Source: an uncultured Actinomycetes bacterium (GTDB taxonomy: Bacteria; Actinomycetota; Actinomycetes; Nanopelagicales; Nanopelagicaceae). From it: a stretch of 64,000 nt of DNA. The translations under genes were made by a program, and so were the position numbers. Location of the stretch: assembly GCA_937876245.1 (NCBI GenBank), contig CALEGP010000038.1:149933-213932 (forward strand). The letters run 5' to 3'. The notes beneath the pieces are model-generated. The model did not search any database. It was not told the origin of the DNA and worked only from the letters and a program-made list of their open reading frames with translations. Of the stretch, positions 11,673 through 21,590 are shown piece by piece. Numbering within the stretch: position 1 is the stretch's first letter; every line of letters starts with the position of its first letter.

Positions 11673-12578
11673 CTAAAAATCGAAAGCGGTGAGGGCCTGT
11701 AGGGCTGTTGTTGGTTGTGGGTAATCAAATATAAACCCATCGTTCAATAGAGCTTCAGGCAATACCCGCTTTGATCCCAAAATTTCAGTCGCAAATCCAC
11801 CTAGAGCTAATTTCAGAGCAATACTGGGCGCCGGGAACAGAGCTGGGCGCCGGAGCGCTCTTGCTAGTGCGGCCGTGAATTCATGATTTGTAGCTGGATT
11901 GGGTGAAGTTAAATTCACCGGCCCTGATATTTTTGATTCCATCAGATGGCAGATAGCGCGAATTTCATCGTGCAAAGTTATCCAGGACCACCACTGTTTT
12001 CCGCTTCCCAATTTACCGCCTAACCCCAATTTGAAAAGTGGAATCATCCGGCCGAGTGCTCCTCCAGTGGGATCAAGGATCAATCCAGTTCGAAGTTTTA
12101 CAGTTCTGACATCGCCTGCTAAATCTGCAGCACCTTCCCATTCACGACATACAGCAGCAAGGAAATCATCACCTCCGCGGTCAGATTCGTTGACTGCTCG
12201 ATTTCCAGTCTCGCCATACCAACCAATTGCGCTGGCAGAAATAAAAACGGATGGCTTAATTATGGAAACAGCGTTAGCTATTGCTGTTGTTCCAAGTAAA
12301 CGAGAGTTTAAAATGGTGGAACGGTATTTTTTAGTCCAACGTTTCTCACCGACGCCAGCTCCGGCAAGGTGAATAACTGCGTCTGTACCTTCGAGGGCGG
12401 AAAGATCCACGCTACCTGCGATTGGGTCCCAGGAAATCTCATCCCGAGAAATTGCTGCTCGGCGAACAAACTTTTGGACCGTGTGTCCTTCAGAACGTAG
12501 GTGACCAACCAGGGCTGTGCCTACCAAGCCCGATGCCCCTGTTACCGCAACTCGTTGTGGCGGTAAGCGGAATGTCAT
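11673..12578 (-). CDS. TIGR01777-family NAD(P)-dependent epimerase/SDR
   Basis: VAVTGASGLVGTALVGHL, SASAIGWYGETGNRAVNE. Confidence 0.9.
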   Translation of the reverse strand: MTFRLPPQRVAVTGASGLVGTALVGHLRSEGHTVQKFVRRAAISRDEISWDPIAGSVDLSALEGTDAVIHLAGAGVGEKRWTKKYRSTILNSRLLGTTAIANAVSIIKPSVFISASAIGWYGETGNRAVNESDRGGDDFLAAVCREWEGAADLAGDVRTVKLRTGLILDPTGGALGRMIPLFKLGLGGKLGSGKQWWSWITLHDEIRAICHLMESKISGPVNLTSPNPATNHEFTAALARALRRPALFPAPSIALKLALGGFATEILGSKRVLPEALLNDGFIFDYPQPTTALQALTAFDF

Positions 12579-12580
12579 TT

Positions 12581-14218
12581 TTAGGAAAGACCTAAATCAG
12601 ATTCAAAGCGACCGCCTTCTAAGCGATTTTTAAGTGTTACTAAGAAGCGAGCGGCCTCTGCCCCATCCACAATTCGATGATCGTAAGAGAGCGCCAGATA
12701 AACCATGGAACGAACTGCGATCGTCTCGCCACCATCGGTTCCCTTCATGACTACTGGACGCTTCACAACAGCACCAAGGCCAAGTATTGCAACTTGTGGC
12801 TGATTAATAATTGGGGTGTCAAAAAGTGCACCGCGACTTCCAGTATTTGTAATTGTGAATGTGCCACCACCCAATTCGTCGGGGGAGATCTTATTATTAC
12901 GAGTTCTAGCTGCAACATCCGCAATTTTCCGCGCCACGCCACCCATATTTAAATCGCCTGCATCACGAATCACTGGAACGAGAAGTCCGCGCTCAGTGTC
13001 AACGGCAATACCTAGGTGTTCAGCGCCGTGATAGGTAATTTGATCTCCAGAAACTGAAGAATTCAAAACAGGATGTTGTTTTAACGCCTCACATACAGCG
13101 ACAGCAAAGAATGGTAAGAATGAAAGTTTGGTTCCTTCACGAGCCTCAAAAGTCTCCTTCGCGCGGGTGCGAAGTCGAGCTACTGCTGTGACATCCACTT
13201 CTACAACTGTCGTGAGTTGGGCGCTTACTTGTAGGGATTCCAACATACGCGCCGCGATAACTTTGCGAAGTCGCGACATGGTAACCGTTGTGCCTCGAAG
13301 TGGAGAGACCGAGATTGGGACAGTAAGTACTTTTGTAGCATCAGAATTAGTTTGTGCGGCCGTCACCTCAGATACTGGTGCACTCTTTGGTGCGGCAGCT
13401 AAGACATCTTCCTTGCGGATTCGGCCACCTATTCCCGTGCCTTTAACTTTCGAGAGATCTACCCCGTTTTCTGATGCATATTTTCTAACAATGGGAGTTA
13501 CGTAGGCGTCAATATTCTGGTGGGCAGCAACAGGGGCAGCAACAGGGGCAGCAACAGGGGCAGCAACAGGGGCAGCAACAGGGGCAGCAACAGGGGCACC
13601 GGCACTACCAATCATCGCTAATCGGGCTCCAACTGGAACGGTTGCATCGATTTCAACATCAATTGAGAGAAGAGTTCCGGATGCAGGTGATGGAATTTCG
13701 GTATCCACTTTGTCGGTCGAAACCTCAAGTAGCGCCTCATCAACAGTTATCTCCTCGCCAACTTTTTTCAGCCAACGAGTGACAGTGCCTTCAGTTACCG
13801 ATTCACCTAGAGCAGGCATAGTCACGATCGTACCTGAAGCAGATTCGACAGCAACTGGAGTAAGCGCAGCAACAGATTCGACAGCAACTGGGATAACGGG
13901 AGCGGCAGGAGTTGGCGTTGGAACAACGGCAGCCACAACTGGAACAACTGGTGCAATAGTCGGTGGTGTTTGGCCAGGTGCGCCCTCCGCAATTACAGCT
14001 AGTTCAGCGCCAACCTCAACGGTTTGATCAATGCCCACAACTATTTTCTGAAGGACTCCGGCGACCGGTGACGGAATTTCGGTATCCACTTTGTCGGTGG
14101 AAACTTCTAGGAGCGGCTCGTCAACTGCGATGACATCGCCCTCATTTTTCAGCCAACGGGTCACGGTTCCTTCTGTGACAGATTCGCCAAGCGCTGGCAT
14201 AGTTAAAGAAAAGGTCAT
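12581..14218 (-). CDS. sucB: Dihydrolipoamide acyltransferase (E2; 2-oxoglutarate dehydrogenase type), two lipoyl domains
   Basis: Two lipoyl domains ([16 protein letters not shown] twice), E3-binding domain, catalytic [15 protein letters not shown]. Confidence 0.93.
   Translation of the reverse strand: MTFSLTMPALGESVTEGTVTRWLKNEGDVIAVDEPLLEVSTDKVDTEIPSPVAGVLQKIVVGIDQTVEVGAELAVIAEGAPGQTPPTIAPVVPVVAAVVPTPTPAAPVIPVAVESVAALTPVAVESASGTIVTMPALGESVTEGTVTRWLKKVGEEITVDEALLEVSTDKVDTEIPSPASGTLLSIDVEIDATVPVGARLAMIGSAGAPVAAPVAAPVAAPVAAPVAAPVAAHQNIDAYVTPIVRKYASENGVDLSKVKGTGIGGRIRKEDVLAAAPKSAPVSEVTAAQTNSDATKVLTVPISVSPLRGTTVTMSRLRKVIAARMLESLQVSAQLTTVVEVDVTAVARLRTRAKETFEAREGTKLSFLPFFAVAVCEALKQHPVLNSSVSGDQITYHGAEHLGIAVDTERGLLVPVIRDAGDLNMGGVARKIADVAARTRNNKISPDELGGGTFTITNTGSRGALFDTPIINQPQVAILGLGAVVKRPVVMKGTDGGETIAVRSMVYLALSYDHRIVDGAEAARFLVTLKNRLEGGRFESDLGLS
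13521..13598 (-). repeat. 12-bp in-frame tandem repeat encoding the (PVAA)n interdomain linker of SucB
   Basis: GGGGCAGCAACA repeated in tandem (five full units plus partials); minus strand encodes PVAAPVAA... Confidence 0.95.
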
Positions 14219-14230
14219 TTTTTTCTCCCG

Positions 14231-15598
14231 TTACCCGTGTGAATGTAGTGGTTTACCAGCAAGAGCTAAATGCGCTTCACCAACAGCTTCAGAAAGCGTC
14301 GGATGAGCATGGATCAATGCAGCAACATCAGATGCTTCTGCTTCCCAATTAAATATCAATTGTGCTTCCGCCAGCAATTCGCCGACACGTGCACCCACCA
14401 TGTGAATTCCAATCACCGGACCATTTTTTTCGGAAACCAATTTAACTGCACCGGCAGTTTTTAAAATTTGTGCCTTGCCATTGCCAGCTAAATCATAATT
14501 TAATTCCACAATATCCAAGCCGCGCTCTTTTGCTTGCGCCGAAGTTAGACCCACGGAAGCTACTTCAGGTTCGGAATATGTTACCCGGGGGACGCCATCA
14601 TAATTAATCGGACGGGGGTTTAATCCGGCAATTTCTTCGGCAACCAAGATCCCTTCAGCAAAGCCAACATGCGCAAGTTGCAAGGTAGGAATAAGATCGC
14701 CAACCGCCCAAATACCTTTCACATTCGTGCGACATTTATCGTCAACTAGGACATAGCCACGATCCATCACAAGCCCAGACTCTTCATATCCTAGATTCGC
14801 CGAAACAGGTCCGCGGCCCACCGCGACCAACAAAATATCTGCGGTGAAGGTTTTCCCATCTTCTAGGGTGACGCTCACGCCATCTGCGCTGTTGGTTGCG
14901 GACTTGAACCTTGTCCCAAGTTCAAAATCTATTCCTCGTTTGCGAAAGGCACGTTCTAACTGCTTACTTGAAGATTCATCTTCTAGGGCAACTAAGTGAG
15001 GCAAAGCTTCAATAATTCTTACTTCGGCGCCGAAGGATTTCCAAACCGATGCGAATTCACATCCGATTACTCCACCACCAAGAACCATAACGCTCTTTGG
15101 GAGGTAATCCATGGCAATAGCATGCTCACTAGTAATTATTTGAACGCCATCAATTTCTAGACCGGGCAGAGACTTGGGATAAGAGCCAGTTGCCAGAACG
15201 ATATTTTTGCCAGAATACTTTACGCCGTTGACTTCAACTTCATTTATCGAAGTTAGGCGACCATGGCCCTCGATGTAAGTAATATTTCGAGATTTCACTA
15301 ATCCCTGGAGGCCTTTATGTAACTTCGAAACCACGCCATCCTTGTAAGCATTCACTGCCAACATATCAATACCGATGAATTGAGTATTAACGCCAAAATC
15401 AGATGAGTGACGCGAATTGTCAGCCACTTCACCAGCATGCAGCAAAGCTTTGGTTGGAATGCACCCGCGATGTAGGCACGTGCCTCCGAGTTTATTCTCC
15501 TCGACTAAGGCAACAGATAAACCAAGTTGCGATGCACGCAGGGCGCAGGCGTAACCGCCGCTGCCTCCACCCAGAATTACAACATCAAATTGCGACAC
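14231..15598 (-). CDS. lpdA: Dihydrolipoyl dehydrogenase (E3)
   Basis: DVVILGGGSGGYACALRASQLG, GGTCLHRGCIPTKALL redox CxxxxC, C-terminal HAHPTLSE. GTG start at 15598 preceded by AGAAAGG is preferred over the longer track ORF. Confidence 0.93.
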   Translation of the reverse strand: MSQFDVVILGGGSGGYACALRASQLGLSVALVEENKLGGTCLHRGCIPTKALLHAGEVADNSRHSSDFGVNTQFIGIDMLAVNAYKDGVVSKLHKGLQGLVKSRNITYIEGHGRLTSINEVEVNGVKYSGKNIVLATGSYPKSLPGLEIDGVQIITSEHAIAMDYLPKSVMVLGGGVIGCEFASVWKSFGAEVRIIEALPHLVALEDESSSKQLERAFRKRGIDFELGTRFKSATNSADGVSVTLEDGKTFTADILLVAVGRGPVSANLGYEESGLVMDRGYVLVDDKCRTNVKGIWAVGDLIPTLQLAHVGFAEGILVAEEIAGLNPRPINYDGVPRVTYSEPEVASVGLTSAQAKERGLDIVELNYDLAGNGKAQILKTAGAVKLVSEKNGPVIGIHMVGARVGELLAEAQLIFNWEAEASDVAALIHAHPTLSEAVGEAHLALAGKPLHSHG

Positions 15599-15713
15599 AG
15601 AGCGCCTTTCTTGTAACCGGTATGAACCTTGCTGAACCTTGCTGAACCTTAATCTTGCCACGAAAACTCGCTGAGCCTAATTCGAAACAGGGCCCAATTT
15701 AAGCTCTAAGCCT

Positions 15714-17207
15714 TTATCTACTAGGAGGTTGTGACGAAGCCGACTCAATTAGGGTCAGAAGCGAGCGAAGTGCGATCCCTGTTCCGCCTACGGGCGTATA
15801 GCCATGTGCAGTGGATTCATTGTATGAGGGGCCGGCGATATCCAAATGTAGCCAAGGAAGGTCTGGATCTATGAATTCCTTCAGAAAAAGCCCAGCAACC
15901 AACATGCCGCCCATTCGATCACCAATATTTGCCAGATCGGCGACAGGTGAGTCTAGAGAAGCGCGCAATTCATCGGGTAGAGGCATTGGCCAGAAAGATT
16001 CGCCAGCTTTTATCGCCGCGGCAAGGAATTGATTTGAGAAGGCCAAATCGTTAGTCATAACCGCGCTTGTCCGAGTTCCAAGTGCTACCACTTGGGCCCC
16101 GGTAAGGGTTGCAACGTCGATGATGCCATCTAACCCGCCAGCTTTTGTGGCAAACTCCTGCGCTCGCACTAGTGCATCGGCCAAAACCAATCTACCTTCT
16201 GCATCTGGATTCAAAACTTCAACACTTTTGCCGCCGTAGATACTTATTATATCTCCGGGACGCGTTGCATTTTCGCTCACCATGTTTTCTGCAAGTGGCG
16301 CCCATGCATCAACTGCAATTGGCAACTTTAATTCTGCAATTGCAAAAATTGTGGCAATTACGGCGGCGGCACCGCTCATATCACTTTTCATCGCCTCCAT
16401 ACCGTTGGCGCCCTTGAGTGCAAGCCCGCCGGTATCAAAAGTAATTCCCTTACCAACAAATGCGTAGCGTTTTTTTGCCTTGTGAGGGAGATAAGAAATG
16501 CGCAGAAGTCTAGGCGGATTAACTGAACCTTGGCCTACGCTAATAATTCCGCCAAAGCCTTGAGCTCTCAAGGTTGATTCATTTAGTATCTCAACTTTTA
16601 AACCCAAAGGAGTAGCAATCTTTTTCATTCTTGCACAAAAAGAATCCGGAGTTAAATGGCTGGGAGGAGTATTGATTAGGTCTCGAACAGTCGCGGTGTG
16701 ACGGGCAATTATTTCTGCGCGAACTAAGGCACGTTTAACTGCCGAGTCAGAAGGTGACTTGGTAAAAATAATAATTTGACCAAGAGGTTCCCTAAAATCT
16801 GGTTTCGTACTGCTTCTAAATTCATTGAAAGCATAAGCACCAAGCGCCCCACCCTCTGCTACAGCTGCAATTTCGCTCACTGAGGTGGCAGGTAAAGCAA
16901 ATGTGGCACTGGACTGTCCGGCCAGTGCTCGTGAAGCGGCTCCTGCAGCACGACGCAGTGTCTCAGCTTCGTAGCTCTTCTGTGTTTGACCAAGGCCCGT
17001 AAAGTAAATTGTTTTCGGTGTTGAAAAGGGCACCTTTATGATTTCGTCAATCTTTCCAGTCGCACCCAAATTTCTAAGGATTTCGAGTAACGATTTCTTA
17101 TCTATTTCAGCAGAACCCGATTCGATTTTTAACTTGCCCTTGGCCGTCGAGAGGCCAATAACAGCGTACGGAGTCGTGATTGTGGATGTTAACTTCAACG
17201 CTTTCAT
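15714..17207 (-). CDS. pepA: Leucyl aminopeptidase (M17)
   Basis: NPDAEGRLVLADAL signature, KGITFDTGGLALK. Confidence 0.95.
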   Translation of the reverse strand: MKALKLTSTITTPYAVIGLSTAKGKLKIESGSAEIDKKSLLEILRNLGATGKIDEIIKVPFSTPKTIYFTGLGQTQKSYEAETLRRAAGAASRALAGQSSATFALPATSVSEIAAVAEGGALGAYAFNEFRSSTKPDFREPLGQIIIFTKSPSDSAVKRALVRAEIIARHTATVRDLINTPPSHLTPDSFCARMKKIATPLGLKVEILNESTLRAQGFGGIISVGQGSVNPPRLLRISYLPHKAKKRYAFVGKGITFDTGGLALKGANGMEAMKSDMSGAAAVIATIFAIAELKLPIAVDAWAPLAENMVSENATRPGDIISIYGGKSVEVLNPDAEGRLVLADALVRAQEFATKAGGLDGIIDVATLTGAQVVALGTRTSAVMTNDLAFSNQFLAAAIKAGESFWPMPLPDELRASLDSPVADLANIGDRMGGMLVAGLFLKEFIDPDLPWLHLDIAGPSYNESTAHGYTPVGGTGIALRSLLTLIESASSQPPSR

Positions 17208-17264
17208 GAAACCTCCGAAATAATTTAGGAGAAGAGTAGCGAACTATTATTGATTACCGAATAA

Positions 17265-18419
17265 ATGGCGAAAGATTATGCAACTTCCGATAAGTTTAGC
17301 GTTATGAAATCTCCGTTATACGACTGGCATCGTGCAGTATCTGCAAAAATGGCAGATTTTGGGGGCTGGGAAATGCCCATCGAATACCCGAAAGGAGTGA
17401 ACGGATTTAGTGGTGGAACTTTGTCAGAACATTACGCGGTACGCGAGCGAGTGGGAATTTTTGATGTTTCGCACTTGGGGAAAATAAGCGTTTCAGGTGC
17501 GGGTGCCAAGGATTTTGTAAATACTATGGTTACAAATGATCTAGCCAAAATTGCAGCGGGGAGCGCTCAATATAATTTATTTTGTAACCACGATGGCGGT
17601 GTGATTGACGATTTAATCATCTATGAGTTTTCAGAGGATAAAATATTTATTATTCCCAATGCGGCAAATTGTGAGCAAGTCTTTTTGGACTTGGCGGGCA
17701 AGGCGCCTAGCCAAATTGTCGTAAAGAATATTCACCAAGATTATGCGGTCTTTGCAATTCAGGGTCCTGATTCCAGAAGAGTCATTGCGAAACTAGGTTT
17801 GGAGCTTGATCTTGGCTATATGGAATTCACGAAGATTGCACTACCTAGTTTTCCAGAATTTGGAGAAATAATTATTTGTCGGACCGGTTACACCGGAGAG
17901 TTCGGGTATGAACTGCTTCCAGAATGGGATAGCGCAGAAAAGCTTTGGCAAGTTCTAGTAAATGAGATTTCTGAGTTCGACGGTCGTGTTTGTGGGCTCG
18001 GTGCACGTGATACGTTGCGAACCGAAATGGGTTATCCGCTCCATGGCCATGAGTTGTCATTAGAAATTTCACCGGTACAGGCAAGTGTCAATTGGGCTGT
18101 GGTTTACGAGAAAGACGATTTTGTCGGCAAGAGGGCGCTCGAAAAAGAAAAACAAGTAGGCCCAAAACAGATATCACGGGCGCTTAAATGCGAGGATCGA
18201 GGGATTCCGAGAGCTGGCATGAAGGTCCTAAACCTTGAGGGTGAAGTTATTGGTCAAGTTACAAGTGGAACTTTCTCGCCGACCTTGAAAGTTGGAATAG
18301 CCCTTGCATTACTCAAACCCGAATACAAGGTGAGCGGCAAAGTGCAAATCGATGTTAGGGGGCGTTTAAGCAACGCAACCATTGTGAAGGCGCCATTCAT
18401 CCCATCACGAGTTCGCTAG
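17265..18419 (+). CDS. gcvT: Glycine cleavage system aminomethyltransferase (T protein)
   Basis: SPLYDWHRAVSAKMADFGGWEMPIEY, RTGYTGEFGYEL, LGARDTLRTEMGYPLHGHEL. Confidence 0.95.
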   Translation: MAKDYATSDKFSVMKSPLYDWHRAVSAKMADFGGWEMPIEYPKGVNGFSGGTLSEHYAVRERVGIFDVSHLGKISVSGAGAKDFVNTMVTNDLAKIAAGSAQYNLFCNHDGGVIDDLIIYEFSEDKIFIIPNAANCEQVFLDLAGKAPSQIVVKNIHQDYAVFAIQGPDSRRVIAKLGLELDLGYMEFTKIALPSFPEFGEIIICRTGYTGEFGYELLPEWDSAEKLWQVLVNEISEFDGRVCGLGARDTLRTEMGYPLHGHELSLEISPVQASVNWAVVYEKDDFVGKRALEKEKQVGPKQISRALKCEDRGIPRAGMKVLNLEGEVIGQVTSGTFSPTLKVGIALALLKPEYKVSGKVQIDVRGRLSNATIVKAPFIPSRVR

Positions 18420-19174
18420 TTAATCAAATCTTTCTTTGCCACGATGACTGGCCTGCCTGATTCTAAAGTGAAGACATTAATTCGATTCTCGAAAGCTGTC
18501 TTTAGCTCTTCAGAATGAATAACAAAATCTGAAGTGCCATTGAGAAGTACGCGACCCTCCTTCATCACGATCAATTTTTCAGCGTACATAGCCGCAAGAG
18601 TAATGTCATGCATGGTTGAAATAATTGTTACACCACGCTCTTTCAATAACTCAATATTGTTTAGGACCGCTATTTGGTGATGAAGATCCAATGCACTTGT
18701 CGGCTCATCAAGAAGAATTAAAGTTGGCTCTTGAACAAGCGCCCTAGCAATAAGTGCGCGCTGGGTTTCACCACCGGATAAATGGGAGACAAACTGGTTT
18801 TGCATTCCGAATAGCCCCGTAAGTTTTAGTACTTCGGCAACCATATTTCTACTCTTTTTACTTTCGTTTCCCCATCCGTCGCGCTTAGAGCGGCCCAACA
18901 TGACATATTCGGCAACACGCATCCCGATGGGAATTTGCGGCTGTTGCGGAACAAAAGCCACATTTCTCCCGTGGTTTTTAAATACTTCAACAGAGCCATC
19001 CGTGATTGATCCAGAGTAGGCGAGCGAACCGAGAAGAGCTTTTAAGAACGTAGTTTTTCCAGCGCCATTTGGTCCAACAAGGCATGTCCATTTTGCATCC
19101 TCGATCTCAACGTTAATTTCCTTTAGAATATCTCGGTCACCAAGTCGAACGCCTAGATCTTGAACTCTTATCAC
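18416..19174 (-). CDS. btuD: Cobalamin/siderophore-type ABC transporter ATPase
   Basis: GPNGAGKTTFLKALLG, LSGGETQRALIARALVQEP; operon with BtuC/BtuF-like genes behind a cobalamin riboswitch. Confidence 0.82.
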   Translation of the reverse strand: MIRVQDLGVRLGDRDILKEINVEIEDAKWTCLVGPNGAGKTTFLKALLGSLAYSGSITDGSVEVFKNHGRNVAFVPQQPQIPIGMRVAEYVMLGRSKRDGWGNESKKSRNMVAEVLKLTGLFGMQNQFVSHLSGGETQRALIARALVQEPTLILLDEPTSALDLHHQIAVLNNIELLKERGVTIISTMHDITLAAMYAEKLIVMKEGRVLLNGTSDFVIHSEELKTAFENRINVFTLESGRPVIVAKKDLIN

Positions 19175-20190
19175 TTGGCCACCAACCTCTTTTTGCGAAG
19201 AACTACTAGGAAAAACGGGGCACCGACAAATGCAGTTATAACTCCTATTGGGAGTTCGGCCGGGGAGAGCAAGGTGCGGGCGCCCAAATCAGCTAAAACT
19301 AAAAAGCTCGCTCCAACTAGCGCAATGGTGAGCAAGCTGCGGTTGGTAACTCGGCGCGTGATTCCGCGAACCAAGTGCGGAACAACAATTCCTACGAAGC
19401 CAATCAACCCACTTGCCGAAACAGCAGTTGCGGTAGCTAGCGTTGCGGCGATAACAGCAATGATTCGCAATCTATTTGGGTTAATACCAAGAGAGTAGGC
19501 CTCTTCATCGGTGAGCATTAGGCCATCTAATTGCTTGGATACGGTTATCAGAATTACTAGAGCTATCATGATGTAAATGGATGACCTGGAAACTACTTGC
19601 CAATTTGCCACTGTTAACTCGCCAAGTATCCAGGAATAAACCGGCCTAAGCGAGGAGCTATGGCGCTGTTGCAAATAGGTCTGAACTGCTGTGGCGAAAG
19701 ATCCGACTGCGATTCCAGACAAAAGTAAGGAATTTGGTTCTGCAAAAAATTTTCCGGAAATAAAAAAACTAGTTAACACTGCAAAAATTGCACCGCAGAA
19801 AGAAAAAATAGGTAGCAGGCTATATAAATTTGCCCCGGAACTTGTTAATGCGATTGTTGCCCCAAGCCCTGCTCCAGCAGCCACTCCAAGAAGATACGGG
19901 TCTGCTAATGGATTTCTAAAAACTGTCTGATAGACAGCGCCACTAGTTGCGAGCGCGGCACCAACAAGTGCACCAAGTAAAACTCTGGGGAGGCGTAAAT
20001 CGATAAGCAAAGTTCGCTCTTGGCCAGTTAACCCTCCGGGTAGTGCGAAGAGGGTGCGAAGGATTTTTGAAAAATCAAGAGAGACTGGCCCAAAGCTGAC
20101 TGCAAGGATTGAAACAAAAAAGAGAAGCCCAAATGAGAGGCCAGTTATACGCCAGTTCCAAATCGGCGACAAACTATTTTCCTGTTTCAT
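19171..20190 (-). CDS. btuC: FecCD/BtuC-family ABC permease
   Basis: RLPRVLLGALVGAALATSGAVYQTVFRNPLADPYLLGVAAGAGLGA signature. Confidence 0.85.
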   Translation of the reverse strand: MKQENSLSPIWNWRITGLSFGLLFFVSILAVSFGPVSLDFSKILRTLFALPGGLTGQERTLLIDLRLPRVLLGALVGAALATSGAVYQTVFRNPLADPYLLGVAAGAGLGATIALTSSGANLYSLLPIFSFCGAIFAVLTSFFISGKFFAEPNSLLLSGIAVGSFATAVQTYLQQRHSSSLRPVYSWILGELTVANWQVVSRSSIYIMIALVILITVSKQLDGLMLTDEEAYSLGINPNRLRIIAVIAATLATATAVSASGLIGFVGIVVPHLVRGITRRVTNRSLLTIALVGASFLVLADLGARTLLSPAELPIGVITAFVGAPFFLVVLRKKRLVAK

Positions 20191-20203
20191 GGCTATCGAT
20201 TTA

Positions 20204-21103
20204 CTACTTTATATTCTCGATGGAGCTCGCTATGAATTCATAGAAATCTACTAAACGCGGCCCCCATCTTGATGGAATATCTTCGGGAAGGGCAATTACC
20301 TGGTTTCTCTTAATGGCAGCTACATCACTCCACCCAGGCCGCTGAGCGAGAGTCGTAAGTGATTCCCCATATTGAGCATCAGAGAGAAATATAATTTTTG
20401 GATTGGCCTTAATAACATATTCAGATTGCAGCTGTGGATACCCGGCAGAATCAGCCGAGGCTGCTTTATCTGCGATGTTTCTTAAATTAAAATCCTTGTA
20501 AACCTTTCCAATAAAGGTCTCCGAAGTTGCGGTATAGAGGGTGTTATCCAATTCGTGGAAGAACTTAATTTTTTTGCTAACACTTGCCCTCTTAACTGCA
20601 GCGGCGATTTTTACTTTCATATCGGAAATCACGGTTTGAGCTGCGGAAATGTTTCCGGTGGCCCTGCCTAGGGCTGTGATTTCGAAATAAGCTTGCTTTA
20701 AATTCTTCGGCGCATGTTCTAGAAAGACGTCGATATTTAACTTCTCAAGAGCTGATTTGATTTCCAGTGCCTTATTCGCGTCGGCATTTAGTACGATTAA
20801 ATCTGGTTTGTAATTAAAAAGTGCTTCAACGCTTGGGCTAAATGCCGAGAGTTTAGAGGCCGGAGCATCGCTTGGAAAGTTTGAGTAATCGTCTACAGCT
20901 ATTACCTGGCTGCCCGCATCGATCGCAAAAAGTATTTCAGTAGCGCTCGGAGATAATGAAATAATTCGCTTAGGAATTTTATTGCTGGCGTTGGCTGGTG
21001 CACCACCGATAAGTGAATTGACGGCTATAAGGCAAGATATGGCCGTACCAAGTGCCAAGAGCTTTTTTAATACTTTTTTCGTGAACATAAAAATCTCCCT
21101 CAA
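20204..21103 (-). CDS. btuF: Periplasmic B12-type substrate-binding protein
   Basis: Signal peptide; KRIISLSPSATEILFAIDAG...VAVDDYSNFP pattern of BtuF-like binding proteins. Confidence 0.85.
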   Translation of the reverse strand: MREIFMFTKKVLKKLLALGTAISCLIAVNSLIGGAPANASNKIPKRIISLSPSATEILFAIDAGSQVIAVDDYSNFPSDAPASKLSAFSPSVEALFNYKPDLIVLNADANKALEIKSALEKLNIDVFLEHAPKNLKQAYFEITALGRATGNISAAQTVISDMKVKIAAAVKRASVSKKIKFFHELDNTLYTATSETFIGKVYKDFNLRNIADKAASADSAGYPQLQSEYVIKANPKIIFLSDAQYGESLTTLAQRPGWSDVAAIKRNQVIALPEDIPSRWGPRLVDFYEFIASSIENIK

Positions 21104-21153
21104 GAGTTTTGAGAGAGGAAGTTTGGGCGAAAAGAAAATTACTTTCTTGAGGC

Positions 21154-21174
21154 CCGACCTTCCTCCGAGGTCGG
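21154..21174 (-). promoter_or_regulatory. Expression-platform hairpin downstream of cobalamin riboswitch
   Basis: CCGACCT...AGGTCGG inverted repeat between aptamer and btuF. Confidence 0.55.
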
Positions 21175-21181
21175 ATACTTC

Positions 21182-21288
21182 AGTAATGAATTAGGCGACC
21201 TGGCTCGAATTCATCTCCAGTTAGGAGAGAATCTTTACAGTTGCGGGACAGCGCCGGAATTTAACCGGACTTCGCTAAACGCATTACT
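21182..21288 (-). ncRNA. Cobalamin riboswitch
   Basis: Minus strand contains CCGGTTAAATTCCGGCGCTGTCCCGCAACTGTAA and GAGCCAGGTCGCC (B12 box). Perfect P1 helix AGTAATG/CATTACT at 21282-21288 and 21182-21188; directly upstream of btuF. Confidence 0.93.
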
Positions 21289-21335
21289 CTCTGAAAAGCT
21301 ATGAAGCGATTCAGTGGGGGAAAGTTAGCACTACT

Positions 21336-21554
21336 TCAGCTCTTTTTACGAGATCTGCGTCCGACAGTGAAGGCGATTCCAAGTGCGAGAACTATTGCCG
21401 CCCCTGCTGCTAATAGTTCGGCGCCTTCAATTCCTTCGTGGGCTTCAGAAATTCTGTGCTCAGGCTCATTGTCCTCATTGCCATCAGCAAAAGAGTTTGC
21501 TGGAAGGAGGGCCAGCCCAATTGCGAAAAGAGTTGCAATTAATCTTTGTCTCAT
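21336..21554 (-). CDS. Small secreted/membrane-anchored protein (72 aa)
   Basis: Start at MRQRLIATLFAIGLALLPANSFA (signal-like), acidic middle, C-terminal TM followed by RRSRKKS. Confidence 0.6.
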   Translation of the reverse strand: MRQRLIATLFAIGLALLPANSFADGNEDNEPEHRISEAHEGIEGAELLAAGAAIVLALGIAFTVGRRSRKKS

Positions 21555-21590
21555 AGGCAGAGAGTACGCCTGCGGAGTATTCTTTTCTAC

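Noticed and set aside
11899-12372. 157-aa plus-strand ORF
   Set aside because: Antisense to the TIGR01777 epimerase gene; no recognisable motif.
13521-13598. CRISPR-like regular repeat
   Set aside because: Contiguous 12-bp units without spacers, in frame within sucB; it is a coding tandem repeat. No CRISPR array seen anywhere in the window.
13128-14027. Plus-strand ORFs of 125 and 105 aa
   Set aside because: Antisense to sucB; Ser/Thr/Val-rich composition mirrors the lipoyl/linker repeats.
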